Below are positions 11,447-24,400 of a stretch of DNA of 64,000 nucleotides, piece after piece (position 1 is the first letter of the stretch; each line of letters begins with the position of its first letter). The translations under genes and the position numbers were made by a program. Where the stretch lies: the NCBI GenBank assembly GCA_015179125.1, contig WHVA01000265.1:62001-126000 (forward strand). The letters run 5' to 3'. Source of the DNA: Gautieria morchelliformis. Its lineage: Eukaryota; Basidiomycota; Agaricomycetes; Gomphales; Gomphaceae. Under the pieces are notes generated by a model. That model ran no database searches. It worked only from the letters and a program-made list of their open reading frames with translations, and was not told the DNA's origin.

Positions 11447-14414
11447 TGACCATGCTGTTCTCTCTAAGTTACTGATGGATTGATCTCCATGTCCGCACGT
11501 TCGATGTCCAGAACAGCTGGGGCTTTTGTGGCAGTGTTCCAGCTGGTCTTCGCACTGGAAGCTGTGATCTTCGATTCATCTCAGCACTCTAGATATACAC
11601 AAGCACAATAATGTTCTCGCTCCGTGCATTCTCACGCCTTACAATATAATAAGAAAGTATATCGTACAATGCTGAGTGCATTGTCTACCTGTGTAACCTT
11701 CCCAAATGCAGTATCGCAATACGAAGTTCTGAACTAACATACTCGTGACGACTATTATCGCCTGCATAACGCTGTGAACGTAGCATTGGGTGTATTAACA
11801 CTGGGTATGGCTCCAGCCGAAGGGCTGAGTGAGTACCATGGCTTTCTTGCGCCAAATATACCGCTATGTATATTCGTAAGTTACGATGATAGGCCGAGGA
11901 ACCTCCATTTCGGGTGCCGGTGTGGCGAAGCGATCTTGCTTCTCAGTACCAGTGCAAACTTCCTATACAAGATACCACAGGTCGTCAGAGGAGTAGCGGT
12001 GTCCAGGCTCAGTGTAAGGAAAAAGAAAATTTTGGCATTAATTCATATTTCGGATATACTTGTAAAATGTCTGCGCATGGAGTGAAAGGATACGTTTGCG
12101 ACGTTGTGCGTTGTGTGCAATGGTGCGTGTTGGTGTGCTGTCACGGTGCGTGTGGGTCACGCTTGATCGGGGCCCAGGGGACGGGATGCGATCGACGTCA
12201 ACAGGATCGTGGCCACGTGTACACGTGCGGGGTACGACGGCGCACGTGGACCGTGGCGTATGCATCGAGAGACTTCCTCGGCTGCGGTGGTGCCCAACAG
12301 CCAGTAGCACCTCGCCTACGGCCAGCAGCACACCCTGCCCCAGGCTGCCCCGCGCAGCCTCGTACGATAGTCGATAGGCGATAGCGTTTGACGATGGTCG
12401 GTAGGGGCGACGTGGGAAGTCAGGTTACAGTAAAGAATCGCGATAGCGGCGGGTGGGGGCACTTGATGCACATGCCCAGAGATGAGGATCAGGCCTGTGA
12501 GGCAGTCAGCCTGGGATCACCTCGTCTCATTAAGAAAAGTATAGAGGACCGACCCCGTTTACTGAAGGATCACATCACCAATAATGACGACCCGTGAGCG
12601 CCACCCGGCCCCGGCCATCCCTAGCAGCATGTACTGCCCCCAGGCGTATGGCTGCCAGTGGCACTGATAGATCGGGGTCCGCGGGTGCGGGGTCTCGTGG
12701 GCATCCCTGAGTGTGGATCGCTCAGCAGCCAACCCTCCCGCCGGCGTACATCCAGTGGATCCGAGCACATTATCGTAATGCGGCACGCAGTGCAGTGCCC
12801 GACTCGGTGCAGATGCAGAGTCAAGTTCTTACTCAGCCTGAGAGCCATGTGATTCCGTTTCTAGTCTTTTTTTTGCGAACGGTGGTGTTCTTTTACTTTT
12901 CCTGTGCTCGTTCGATCCGACTCCCAGTAGATCAATCGATCGTTCCTCGTCTGCGCTGCAGTCCAACGTCCACGCTTCTCCGGGGGGAATCCCGCCGCAG
13001 TGGCCTGCCTCCGGAGGGAGTCTGCGCGCGTGCCGCGACTCTCATGCCTCCGCGCCATGCCCGCGTCTGTTCTGTGCAGCCATATACCGTGCCCGCGTGT
13101 GCTGGATTCATGTCCCCGCAGCGTCCCTGCCATGCCACTGACACCCAGACCTCCGCGCCCGGGTGGCTGGCTCGTCAGACGGGCGTGAGTTCGAGGCTCC
13201 GGCTCCACGTGGAGCCCCGTACGCCGGAAGCTCCAAGCCCCAACAAGCCAGCCCAAGTCCAGGGCCGCGCGGCCGAGACCCATCAAACCAGACCCAAGCC
13301 CGGGGCGCCCCCGCGCGCCGGAGCTGTGTGTCCGTGGGGAGGGGGGCCGAGACACGCCGCGCCGAGGTACGCCGCCACCGAGACATTGCGGGAGAAGCGG
13401 ACGCGGCGCGTGGTACGTGGCGCCTGAAGCGTGAGACGCGACACGTGGGGAGATGAGATCGATGAGACCTGGCGTGGCGATTACGCCTGAGACGCGAGTC
13501 CTTTGGACCCGCTGTACAAACGCTATGCTATGGGAGAGGGAGAGGGGGGGCCGTCACAGGGTTCGTGGGGCCGCTCCCTACCAGCGCGCAGGGCGGGGTG
13601 CATGCGGCGGGGAGGCCGAGCAGGACAGCGCAAGGGCCACTGCAAAGCGTGGCGCGTGACGCACGGCGACTCAGTCCGCCCTGATCGAGCGGATCGACGC
13701 GTCTGCACCGCGTCACGCGTTACGCCCAGCCTCCCCGTGCATTTTTATTGTTGTCGCGTGGTATGCTCAGACACGTGAGCCATACGTCAGCCCACACGTC
13801 GGCCCTGATCGAGATCGGGCGGACGCCCTGTGCTTTCTGTTGTTTTTTTTTTCGGGTATTTGCTTGTTACAGTGTTTGTTGCACGGTACAGTCACTCACA
13901 CGCGTGTGATACCGACATCGATAATGGCAGCACGTCCAGGCCTTTTGCAGGGGATACAGCGTGCATCTCGATGCCAGCGACCGGTGTGCGGAAGGCGGGA
14001 TGGGATATCCACAAGGAACGATGTGGTGTAGGCATCGGGTTCACTACACCACGTCGTTCCCTGTGCACCCACCCCGCACCGACACATCCATCAAAAGAAA
14101 TGTAGTGTCGTTCCCGGACACTAGTACTGTATAATAAGTAGTCGTATACATAGAAAAAAAACGCCCTCTACACACAAGATATAACATATATCCAGATATA
14201 CACACGCTTATACGCCCAGCACACACACACATGCCCTGCGCCACTTGACACCGCGGTTCGGCCCTAAAATCGACAGAACGTCAGATACGAATAACACAAC
14301 ACCTCCAAGCCACGGTGGATCGCTGTGTGCAAGTTTTATGTTAGCGATTTGTACACGTACCAGTGTTTTAACAATTAGTTGCCGTCCTGTTGCTGGTGCC
14401 AAGTGAGCAGATAA
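11447..14414. other. GC-rich DNA without a recognisable gene
   Basis: Long open frames around 12.7-13.7 kb occur on both strands at once, which is the product of high GC and low stop density rather than of a gene. No conserved motif, intron-exon pattern or transposon domain was recognised. An inverted repeat at 14015-14060 is listed separately. Confidence 0.4.
14015..14060. repeat. Inverted repeat, 17-bp arms
   Basis: GGAACGATGTGGTGTAG at 14015-14031 is complementary to CTACACCACGTCGTTCC at 14044-14060 except for one T/C position, with a 12-base loop. Its function is unknown; it could be part of a degenerate transposon terminus. Confidence 0.6.
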
Positions 14415-14514
14415 GTGCGTCAACGTCGACGCCTGTGAAGGCGAGGCCAACAGCTGAGTGCGTCCACGCTCCAACGCCTGTGAAGGCGAGGCCAACAGCT
14501 ACTAGAGTGCGTCA
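14415..14514. repeat. Minisatellite of about 43-49 bp units, interrupted by a LINE
   Basis: Two units start GTGCGTC at 14415 and 14458 and share the 18-base core GCCTGTGAAGGCGAGGCC followed by AACAGCT. A third unit starts GTGCGTCA at 14507 and is cut by the LINE insertion. It resumes at 16047 as GTGCGTCAACGCTCC and ends GCGACAGCT, which gives the pre-insertion array. Confidence 0.7.
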
Positions 14515-16043
14515 GCCGCGTTAGCGATCACAGGGGCGATGAGAACCACAGCGACCGATGCAATCGATGCACATGCGAACCTATTGCCGTTCCAACTACT
14601 AGTATCAAAAATAGTGCATCGCGCGGCAGTCAGACTAACGCGCTTGCCCACACAGCACCCTCTGACAAAGCAGGTGAGAAGAGCAGCCAAAAGATACGTC
14701 AAAAGGCATAGGTCCCCGCTGCATGAAATGATGCACGCGTTCAAGCTCCAGCCGGAGCACATGGAAACGATAGAGGTCGTAATGCGCGGACCCAAATGGA
14801 CACCGGCTTTCGAGATCAACATCCCGAAGGACAAGGACGAGGCAGTGGAACGAGGGGCGAGGGACACGGCAGAGGTCAGCGTGTACACGGACGGATCAAT
14901 GATAGACGGAGGCGTTGGAGCCGCGGCTGTCATGTACCGTAGAGGCACAGCAACAAGAGTGGGGTCAGGAAGTACATGGGGACGGCAGAGGCGCACACGG
15001 TTTTCGAGGCAGAGCTTCTAGGTGCGGCGATAGGGGCGATGATGATCAGGGAAGAGGGCATCGGGACGTGCATGTTGGGCCTGGACAACCAGGCCGCCAT
15101 ATAGACCACCAGAGAGGAGAGAGCCATTTCGGGGCAGTACTTGGTCAACGCAGTCCACGAGCAAATGGAGGCCATGAGAAAGGAAGGGAACGGGAGGACA
15201 ACAGTGATCATGAGGTGGATACCGGGGCACGAGGGAGTGAAGGGCAACGAACGGGCAGACAGTGAGGCGAGGAGAGCAGCGAAGGGCGAGTCTACCAATG
15301 AGCGGAACAAGCTGCCAGTATGCAGAGGCAGAATGCCAGTCAGCAGGTCAGCGGAGATACAGAGATACCACAAAACCTTGAAAGCGCGAGATAGGGACGC
15401 CTTCGCGAGATCACCAAGGGCCCGCTACATGCACAGGATCAATCCGCCGATGCCATCCACGGCGTATATGAAGCTCACCAGCGGATTGGCACGAAGGCAC
15501 AGCTCGCTTCTGATCCAACTGAGAACGGGCCATGCACCGCTAGCGAAACACCTGTTCAAAATAGGCAAGATCGACTCACCGACGTGTGCAGCGTGCCGTA
15601 AGGACGACGAAACAGTACACCACTTCCTCATTCAGTGTCCAGCCTACGAAGAACAACGGAAGCAGCTGCGAAGAAAGTTGAAGCGGGGGGCGAGGACGGT
15701 CGGCACGCTGTTAACCAAGCCAAAAGCGATGGTACCGTTGTTTCAATACGTGAACGAGACGGGAAGGTTCAGACAAGCTTTCGGGGACCTAGCGCTGCCA
15801 GACAAAGGAGTCTAGAGGAAGAAATCGGACAGTGGAACAGCCCGCGCGCAACGCGCGGAAGCAACTCCCTCGCTCACACACAAGCACGGACAAGCTCAGG
15901 ACATGGTCCATCGAGCGCATGCGGAGATAGATACAAGGGTACGGATAGAAAATAGCATGTTGACGGGGTTTCTGTATGCTACGTCTTACATAGGGCACGG
16001 CCCCAAAACACGAAAATTGGATAAAAATAAAATAAAATAAAAA
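14515..16043 (+). mobile_element. 5'-truncated LINE insertion with 11-bp target-site duplication
   Basis: The insert is flanked by AGAGTGCGTCA at 14504-14514 and again at 16044-16054, an 11-bp direct repeat. It contains only the end of ORF2 (RNase H and Cys/His domains) and a 3' end of ATAAAATAAAATAAA-type A-rich sequence at about 16020-16043. A truncated 5' end, an A-rich tail and an 11-bp duplication are classic marks of target-primed reverse transcription. The insertion site is a minisatellite unit. Confidence 0.85.
14539..15815 (+). pseudogene. LINE ORF2 C-terminus: RNase H and Cys/His finger
   Basis: Reading from about 14539, an RNase H domain begins at SVYTDGSMIDGGVGAAAV (first catalytic Asp). 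After a frameshift near 14960-14990 it continues as HTVFEAELLGAAIG (Glu), LGLDNQAAI (Asp) and IPGHEGVKGNERAD (His/Asp region). A TAG at 15102-15104 lies directly after QAAI, most simply from CAG. Beyond the domain a Cys/His cluster, CAACRKDDETVHHFLIQCP, is typical of the C-terminus of Tad/I-type LINE reverse transcriptases. The frame ends at 15815. RNase H removes the RNA template during insertion; the frameshift and stop make this copy inactive. The reverse transcriptase itself was lost by 5' truncation. Confidence 0.85.
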
Positions 16044-16054
16044 AGAGTGCGTCA

Positions 16055-17159
16055 ACGCTCCGTCGGCGACAGCTTGAGGAGGTTCGCGCGGGAGACTCGG
16101 AGACCCCAAAGTCCGATCCGACCCGCGCTGAGCCTGTTAGTGTCACGGTGAAGGTGACAAGGGCTGCAGCGACGGAGCATACAGGTCCTCTGGACGGCGA
16201 TCCCGCGATCTAAAGGTACAGCCGCTCAAAATGCAGCCCAAAAGCCGAAGGTGCCGCGCCGCCCGGCACACGGAACAACAAACCCCGCATACCTCAACGA
16301 TCAGGGCGCACTGAGCGGCTCGCCTCACCGCCTTACGTTCAGATCGCCCTTTTTCCCTTTACCATTGCGTTGTACGGTGTACTGATACTCATGCACGCGT
16401 CTGTGACGTATAGTGTATACTATGTGGGTATGGTATGTGTGTTTTTACTTTGTATTGCAAGGCGCTTTTTTTGTTAGGTGTGTATACTACGCCTCCATTT
16501 GATTTTTGTTTCTCTGGTTGGGAAAGGAGCGACGTGTGACTGTACTGTATGTAGTGAACGGAAGAGTGCCGACGCCGTGCCGAAAGGGAAAAACGAACGT
16601 GCCTGTGCCGACCGGCACAAAGAACAACCCAAACCCCGCAACCCGCCCGCGAACGCGCCAAGAGCCAAGAACAACATTTGAAACGCGCGGCCGAATGATG
16701 CGCGCGCGACGTGAGGTATGGTATGTTGGCTTGGTTGGTACGTAGTGGGTAGGTAAGTACGTAGGAAAGGGATCGCTAAAACTACATGATAGACATCGGG
16801 GGGATCAAGGGTGCGGTTGGTATCCGTCGGGTGCGGATTGTCCATGCGTCTGACGATCCGTCGGGTGCGGATGGTCCACGCGTCTCCCGGATGTGAGGGG
16901 TGGAATGGAGATGGGAGGGGACGGAGGGTGGTAGGCTATAGACAGGGAACAAGAGATGCAGAATGGGAGGATAACAGAGCGTGGCAGAGCGAGGCACAAA
17001 GCAAAGAAAAATGAAGGGAGAGGAGGAAGGAAGGAAGAGGAACAAAAAAGGAGGTGAGAATGAGGTGACCATCTATATACCCAGGCCCAAGATCGGCCGC
17101 GCACCACGTCTACCGCTCTGACAACACACGCGCCAACCTTCCCGCCAGACCCCGCGGCG
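16055..17159. other. No recognisable gene; short direct repeat
   Basis: Only short frames without motifs are present. A direct repeat of about 36 bp (ATCCGTCGGGTGCGGAT) occurs twice between about 16825 and 16890. The last part is the 3' flank of the membrane-protein gene. Confidence 0.4.
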
Positions 17160-18544
17160 CTAGACTGCGTTCCACGCGCTCCGCTCCTTGTTGCTCATGC
17201 GCTCCGTGGCCGAGACGTCGGTTAACGACTCGACGTCACAGTCGCGTGCGCCGCGCTCATGCTCCTTGACGGGCGTGTCCTCCTGCTCCTCGACATCAGT
17301 CGCCTTCTGCACGAGCTGGGTCACGGTGACGGCGAGGGGCTTCATGGGGAATTGGTGGGACTGGTGGCCGGGGTGGGCGCTGTAGGAGCGAGAGTCGACA
17401 ATTCCGGTGGGGGGCTGGGTAGACTGCAGGCCCGACGCGCCGCCGTGGGCGATGCTGGGAGGGAGGGTGAGTAAGTGGTATATAGGGCACGGGAGACACA
17501 TACCCCAACGCGATCCGTACGATAATCAAGTTGAATACAATGCTGATTATGGGGAACATCTGTGGGAGAAGAGTGAGCACAGCGCGACTGACGAAGAAGG
17601 GAGAGGACTGACGCCGTCGAGCGCCGGGTACTGGGCGTTGCTGCCGAGGAGGTACACGGTGAGGAGGGTGATGCAGGAGACCGAGTAGATGGCGCCGGAC
17701 TCGACGACGACGATGACGACGGGGAGGAGGGTCTGCTGGCCCGAGAAGCGGGCGACCTTGCGGGTGGTGATCCAGATGCGGACGGCGATGAGGGCTGCGG
17801 GCGGGTTAGCGCGGGTACGGGCACGGGCACTGGAGAGACGCACTCGTGCAGATGACGTTGGTCGCGAGGGTGGTCGTGAAGAACGCGGTGATCCAGGCGG
17901 CGAGCGTGACCGCGAAGACGTCGCCATCGCGGAGGATCGCGCAGTTGTAGACGACACCGATGCCGGTGACTGGAGAGGGGGTAAGGATAAGCAAAAAGGG
18001 ACGGACGGGGGGCACAGACCGAGGGTAGCGGCCACGGAGAGAGCGGGGATGACGACGGCCCAGATACGGTTCCAGACGACGTAACAACGGTAGGTTGCGA
18101 AGCTGTCGGCGAGGACGGTCTGGGTCGCGAAGATCGCGGTCTTGAACACGTGGGACCAGAGGAAGAGCTTGGCGAAGTAGCCGATGGGACCGCCGGGGGC
18201 GTCACGCTGGGTGATGAAGCCCTCGAGGATGCGGGAGAGGTCGATGGCGAGATGCTGGCGGGGGTGAGGACGGGTGCGGGAGAGGAGAGGAGGTGCTTAC
18301 GAGGGTGCCGAAGAACATCATGAGGGAGGAGGTGATGACGAGACGCTTGTTAAGACGCTCGCTTTTGCGGTGGAAGAAAAGGACCCAGAGGGTGACGACG
18401 AAGAGGAGAGCGGAGACGCCTGTGGGGACGGTGAGCGGGAGACAGCGGGGGGAGAGGGGACGCACCATAGAGGAGGGACTCGAGGAAGAAGGCGATGAGC
18501 TCGGCCTTGTCGAGGGGGAGGTTGTTGTTGATGTTGGCAATCAT
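17160..18544 (-). CDS. Seven-pass integral membrane protein of Agaricomycete type
   Basis: Seven exons fit exactly: 18544-18466, 18419-18301, 18254-18020, 17969-17844, 17794-17613, 17559-17504 and 17454-17160, giving 363 residues. Introns are 46-56 nt with GT..AG ends. Hydrophobic segments are VSALLFVVTLWVLFF, LVITSSLMMFFGTLHLAID, VFKTAIFATQTVLADSFATY, VWNRIWAVVIPALSVAATL, WITAFFTTTLATNVIC, LLPVVIVVVESGAIYSVSC and MFPIISIVFNLIIVRIALG. The DAPGGPIGYF loop and the cytosolic acidic, Ser/Thr/Glu-rich tail (TDVEEQEDTPVKEHE) match a large, multiplied family of mushroom membrane proteins of unknown function; a receptor-like or sensory role is sometimes guessed but is not shown. The start ATG immediately precedes IANINNNLPLDKAELIAFF. 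No neighbouring gene suggests a pathway. Confidence 0.85.
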
Positions 18545-19980
18545 GGTGGGGTGGGGGATGGCGATGACCAGACCGTCTGAGGACTGGAGGTGTGGGATCG
18601 GCTTATATGTGTTTTGAGCCGATAAGGGGTTGTGCTCAAAGGGCGCCCGATGGAGAAGCGTGACGGTCACGCACAAAGGGTGTCCCACGCCATATCGGGG
18701 ACAAGGTGATCGCAAGGAGAAGGGGACGGGCATGGGTGAGATCGATCGGGTCACGCCTCCGCTGCCTGAAGCACATCCTGGCCCACGCCTGAGAGCCCAC
18801 GAGCCTGAGGAGGCCTCCGACTCCTCGCGCCCGCGGGCTGAGAGCGTCTCGGGCCCGTTATGGAAATACAGTGGCCCAGCTCCCGGACCAGCGGTTTAAT
18901 AACCGTCCCAGATGGGATCCACGCATATTACCTAACGTGCGCCCTCACTGCCGCTGGGAAATGAGAGTGGTGCCATCACTTCTGATGGACACGCTCTACA
19001 CCCTGATTATGCCGACGCGATCGGTCTCGCTACTATTCGAGCGCATTACCGTATTGTGACTGTCCACAACGTAGTTAATTTCAAATCTCCCCGTTCCATT
19101 CCGGCTCCTCCGTCTGCCCGCCTTTCGAGCTTCTTTCCAGGGTCTTCGCTTTGGGGCAAGTAAGTAGCATGTGTCCTGTATATACCCGCGTGCACGACTG
19201 CCATGCCAGCGCATTCCCACCCCCGAAGCGAGTGACTGTACACCAGCCCCCATTGAGCTCCCGCCATTGAGAACCAGATGCCAGACGGCCGCCATTAAGA
19301 ACCCGCCATTCAGATCCCCAGGCGCTGGGCTCAAGCGACTCATCTACTTACCTACTGCGTCTCCCCTGCGGCGGAGCTCCGAGGATGCGTTGACGGTCTC
19401 GATCCATCTGCCGCGAGCCCCGCGGCGACCTTGCCCCATCGTCCATCACCAAAATCCCAAAGCCAAGAAGAGCCAAGAACGAGAAGGTCCTCGAGTGCCC
19501 ATGCTTCCCCTGCGAGTGCTGCACGCCTCCTTCTCATTCGTATTCTGTATTCCTGTCGCGACCGCCGTTTCTTTCTTTCTTTTATTTTGTCTTTGTTTTT
19601 GCGGCGCATACATACCTCCAGAGTCCGACGCGTTCCTGCGTTCGTCTGGCACCGCCGCCGTCCATCATATTTCGTGCGCGCATCTGGCGCGCAGCACCTC
19701 CAGGTACTTATCTGGGTCCAGGCAAGACAGACAGAACACACGACGATCGATCGATCGACCAGTGTGGCGGCCCACGCGAGTCTGCCACTGGGTGCTGATG
19801 CGTCCCGAGCATCCACTTTGCAAACGCTGGCGTGCATCGTCGATTCCCTTCCATTCAGCTCTAGACTTCTCAGCCTTTTTTTTTTTTTCCACAATTGGGA
19901 AGCACCCTGACGTCAGTGACATGCGGCCTGCGTGCGTGTTTTTCGTATGCGCAACGACGGTGCATGCTCCCGCATTCAAC

Positions 19981-20090
19981 GCTGGCATAATCGGGCGAAG
20001 CTCCCATTAGTTCGACTGAATGTGTGGTGTGCTCGCCCACTCGAGGCTGGATAATCGGACGAAGCGCCCATTCAGTCGAACTAGTAGTTG
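19981..20090. repeat. Direct repeat, two units about 65 bp apart
   Basis: GCTGGCATAATCGGGCGAAG at 19981 recurs at 20046 as GCTGGATAATCGGACGAAG, and both are followed by a CCCATT(A/C)(A)GT-type stretch. The two units differ by scattered substitutions and a one-base gap. No coding potential is evident. Confidence 0.55.
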
Positions 20091-21170
20091 CACTGAATGG
20101 GTTCGTGGGGCCATCAGCGCACTCGACAGTCGAATAGACTGCGATGGTGCCGCGCGAACGGACGCTGCCCCCGGGGTAGCCCGCCGGAGCTCGAGTGCAG
20201 TGTCGGACGTGTACAGTCGGGCTCGTCGCGGTTGTGGGAGTGGGCACGCACGCCACCGCACAAGTCTGCGCATCTCCATTCAGCCACGCACCCCACTCGT
20301 TGCTGCTGCTCTTCCCATCGCCGCCACCCCACTTCACGCTGTCCGTGTCTTTGTTTTTGGTTTGTTGGTTTCTGGGTCCCGCCCACCTCCAGATCGCCCC
20401 CACCCACCCCACATCTTGCATAGGTACCGCGCATCCTTCTCTGCATTTCTGCATTCAGGGCAACGCCATTCGGCGCGCTCGCACGTCGTCATGTTAATTG
20501 TCCTGCTGACCTGACGCTTCTCGCCTTCCTTCCCTCGGCAAACCGCCCCAAACATACATCAACTGCTGCAAGCAGCGATAGGGCCAGTTGCTTCTGACCA
20601 CCCTCCCCCATGCGCATAGTACGTGCGATGGGGTTAACTGGATATATGCGCCACGGTCTGCCCGTCGGATGCACGTTTTGGTGTTATGTTCTTTCCGCTC
20701 AGAGTTATTATTATTATGATTATTTTTGATTTTTCTTTTTTCTTGTTATTTCATTGGGTCTTCTAAACATGCTGCCGTCCGCCATATTATTGCGCCGATG
20801 CCAGCATTCGCGTGGTCTAGCCCGATGGTTTGGCGTGACGCACACGCCGGACTGACGTCGTTTGATCAGGGAGTACGTTGACGTCGGCGTGTATCGTGTG
20901 CGCGGCGGATAGCTCTTGCAGTTTGTTCTCTGGGTTCCGGGTTCTGGGATCTGGTGTCTGTCTTCACTCCACCGGTTCTGCTGCAAATTTACTGCTGTCC
21001 GCCGCACGGGCCCTGCACGACTATTCGGCCCCGATGCGTCCCGCCCTGCGCTCACGGCTCGCCTCAAGCAGGTTTCAGATTTTCACGCCTGCGTCGGCGT
21101 CTTGTGATCGGTTAGATTTTCGCCATTCACGCGTTTCACGCCTGCGGCGGCATCCCGAGATCGGTGTACT

Positions 21171-21449
21171 GATGCGCTCCGACACTGCGCTGCTGCTTGC
21201 TTCCCTGCACGGATCTTCATGAAAGAGGGTAGGAAAGGACCGTGCTCCAGCTTACACCAATCGATTCTCGCAGCATGGTACTATCACATCGCCGCACACC
21301 CCATACTGATGGGCTCCAACACTGCGCTGCTGCTTCCTTGCGCGCATCTACGTGAAAGAAGGTGGTAAAGGACCGTGCTTGAGAGAAGCGATTGGTGTAT
21401 GCACACCAATCGATTCTCCAAGCACGATACTCTTACACCACCGCACACC
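21171..21449. repeat. Tandem duplication of about 135 bp with a hairpin in one copy
   Basis: Unit 1 (21171-21300) and unit 2 (21308-21449) share GATG(C/G)GCTCC(G/A)ACACTGCG, GGACCGTGCT, ACACCAATCGATTCTC and CCGCACACC. Unit 2 has an extra segment, AGCGATTGGTGTATGC, that pairs with the shared ACACCAATCG to make a perfect 10-bp stem (21389-21398 with 21403-21412), extendable with one mismatch. Confidence 0.65.
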
Positions 21450-24400
21450 GAATGGTGCGATATACCGCGCCTACGCCCGGGCGGGCGGACGTGCAGGGAC
21501 ATGGATGTCAGTGTACTTCGAGGCTGGTTTCGAATTCGTGTGGCTTCGGGGTTCGGGGATTGAGTACGGTGCTCTGTTGTTGTTTTTTTCTTGTTTTTCT
21601 TTATCTTTTCATCCTCTTTATTTCTATTTTTGGTGGCAGGCTGTGCTAAATACACCTTTCTTGTGGTTTGATATTTGGGCGCTGCCTGTGTCTTCTCCTT
21701 TTCTGCGTTTTCAGCCGCACAGTATTGCTTGCTTCCCCCGATGTTGGTGACGACAACGTTTCCTGACCGTCTGACGTCTAGCCCGATCGCCGGAATTGAG
21801 TTTATTCGCGGTGTGAGTTGCTGAAAAAAAGAAGAGAAAAAACTTCATGCTTTTGCTTTAGGCGTTCGATTTGGCTTCGTTTCACATCAGATCGTGCAGA
21901 AGCACATCTGCTCTCTTTTTTGCCATCACACAGGGTGCAGCGCGACGCCCGGTGTGTGTGGGGGGGATGCCCGCTGATGCCCACTCGATCGTATTGGCGT
22001 CAGCGTGTGTTTGTGCCATTAGACTTTGCCAGGTGCAGGCACGCACACATACTTATAACATCGACGTAGCGCCGCCCACAGTCTCTGAGAAGTGCGTGAA
22101 TTGTGGGCGGCGGACTCGAGGCAGATCTTCTTCGCTAATCTTGCGCCCCTGGCGGTGCTCTGCGGGGAGCTATACTTGGCCCTGCGGGAGCAGTGTGTAT
22201 GGTAGATCGACAATTACAGGCGTGGGCTCGGTATTGAAAAACCATTTTAACCAGAGCACGCCATCACAGCGAGGGTGCTCGGCCTTCCTAGTGCGTCTTT
22301 CTTCTGAGACGCAGATGAATGTGGAAATTTTAATTTGGGGCAAGCCACCACGGGCGTCACATTAATGATCGCTGGCCAGAGACTTCGCAGGACTAGGTTT
22401 GACAGGTGTTGGTACATAGGTGTTTATTGCGCCGGGGATAGGCAAGAGCGGTAGTGCCCAGGCTCAGCGGCTGGCATCTCATTACATCGTTTTGCTGTGT
22501 GTCACGGCATAGCATGTCGTTTAAAGATTTGTAAGGAGGTTCCCTCTTCGTGCAAGGGCGGGGATGACAGTACTAACTGGAGAAGGAGAATCCGTTATCA
22601 GGCCCTTGTCAAGTTGCTCGACAAGGGAGCGTCGATACAAATTTGGCGGGTGTTCATGGGATTGTTCTTTCGCTTCGGCGGTGCTGAGCTAGTGTGGTCT
22701 GGGTAATGCCTTTGTGACTGCCGGAGCTTCCAGAGTGGGGCCTGCCGCTGCGGATTCGAATGCGTGAATTCTGGCAAGTGCGGATCCTTTGTGGTGCTCG
22801 ATGTAGAAGCGAGCGTCCTTCCCACCCAATTTCAAGCCCACCTTTCCGCTGCTGGATCTGATCACGTGGTGCCGCCCTTTGTACGCGGTGGGAAACGCGC
22901 GGCCGGAAGTACGGCATGGCATGGAATACTCACAACTCAAAATATTGGCTCTAACTTTATTTAAAACCCCTTTATTCTGGCTCTGATTTTGGCTCTTGGT
23001 CCGAGGATTCAGCAGCCGCGTGCCATGACATATATATGTCATGTGTGGTATATTGGGAAGGGTTGGTTGTTTCTGGCAATGACAGGAGAGCGTACCTTGC
23101 GACGAAGAATACGCGACGGTCGCATGCTGAGAAGCTGTTGTAGTCAGCTGTTCTCATCGGCTCCTGGCCTTCACGTCGACGATCTGCTTCTCATTGCGAA
23201 ATGGAATAGGCCAAGTACAGTAAGTAATGCAGCTCATTTGCAATCATTGTAATCTTGCATCCGTGGGTGCGCACGGGAACGGAGCCTTGTTCGAGTAGCA
23301 TTCGGCACAGATGAAGGCTGTGTCGCCACTATTCATCGCGTCTCGTTGCTGTCGATGTGCTGGCTGGGGAATAAATGAGCACTGCCAGCGCACCCCACAT
23401 TTTGATCCAAGCGATCAAGTGATCTGATGCATGCTTGGACTGGAGGTAGACGTCCATCCATCCCGACTCATTGTATTAGTATCTGACAACAAATTCAATA
23501 GTGAGGTGCTGTATGTAACCTTGCAATTCATTGCCATCGAGATCATTACACGTCAGACATGCATATCGGACCCCCCGATTTCATTACGGAAACTATACTA
23601 AAGGCTGGTGTACTGGGTATTCACATATAGTATCGGGGGTATAAGGTGACATTAATGATGGTATATAAATCTTCTATAGCCTCACGCATGCAGCATCCCT
23701 CCTTGGTACGCCCAATACCCCCGACATGAAGATCCAACCAAGAATTCATCAAGGTGTACTATGCTAGAATAGTGGCTTGATGCAGTATGGGCGGCAGCGG
23801 AATGCAGCGCGTACGGAAATAAACCTCTAAAGCTGTGATTTTACCAGAGGTAGGTACTGTGATTGCAGCCATCTAATCCCTAGCTCTGAAGCCGAACGGG
23901 GAACATGGGCGGTTCGCCTCTCCCTGCAGGAAGTCACAAGCGAAAATTGAGAGCTCGTCTCGCTGTCTGAACGCTGGGTTTGTCGCTGAGGCCAGGAACC
24001 CTCAACTCTCCGAGCTCGATATTCTTTCCGGTCTCGTAGAGTTCGATATATATACCTGGCGCCGACGCTGAAGGATGACCGTAATTAGGGGAGAAGACCT
24101 AGGCGCGCTAAAGTCTGATGGCGACACCGCCCACGACGATACACGATATATAGAGCATGCCGATATCAAGGGACAGCTCAGACGAACGCGCAGATGTTTT
24201 TCCTCCGGGGAAGGCTCAGCATGACCAAGGCCCTGATGTTTGTCAATGAGCGCGCCAAACTAGAAGAAGCACCGGGAATTGTTGGACACGACGCGGAGGA
24301 GAAAATGCCTAGGGTGTGTGAAATATATACATACGCGTGAGCGCGGACGGGCGACGCGTCGATGACAGTTATTTCCGGCACTGCTACCCGTTGAACGGCT

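Noticed and set aside
12711..13427. 238-codon plus-strand frame in GC-rich DNA
   Set aside because: Several frames on both strands are open here because of base composition; no motif, splice pattern or codon preference supports a gene.
14539..15815. RNase H frame as a host ribonuclease
   Set aside because: The A-rich tail, 11-bp duplication and C-terminal Cys/His cluster show it is the end of a LINE ORF2.
19171..20010. 280-codon plus-strand frame
   Set aside because: Low-complexity Arg/Ser/Pro content and an equally open opposite strand; no domain recognised.
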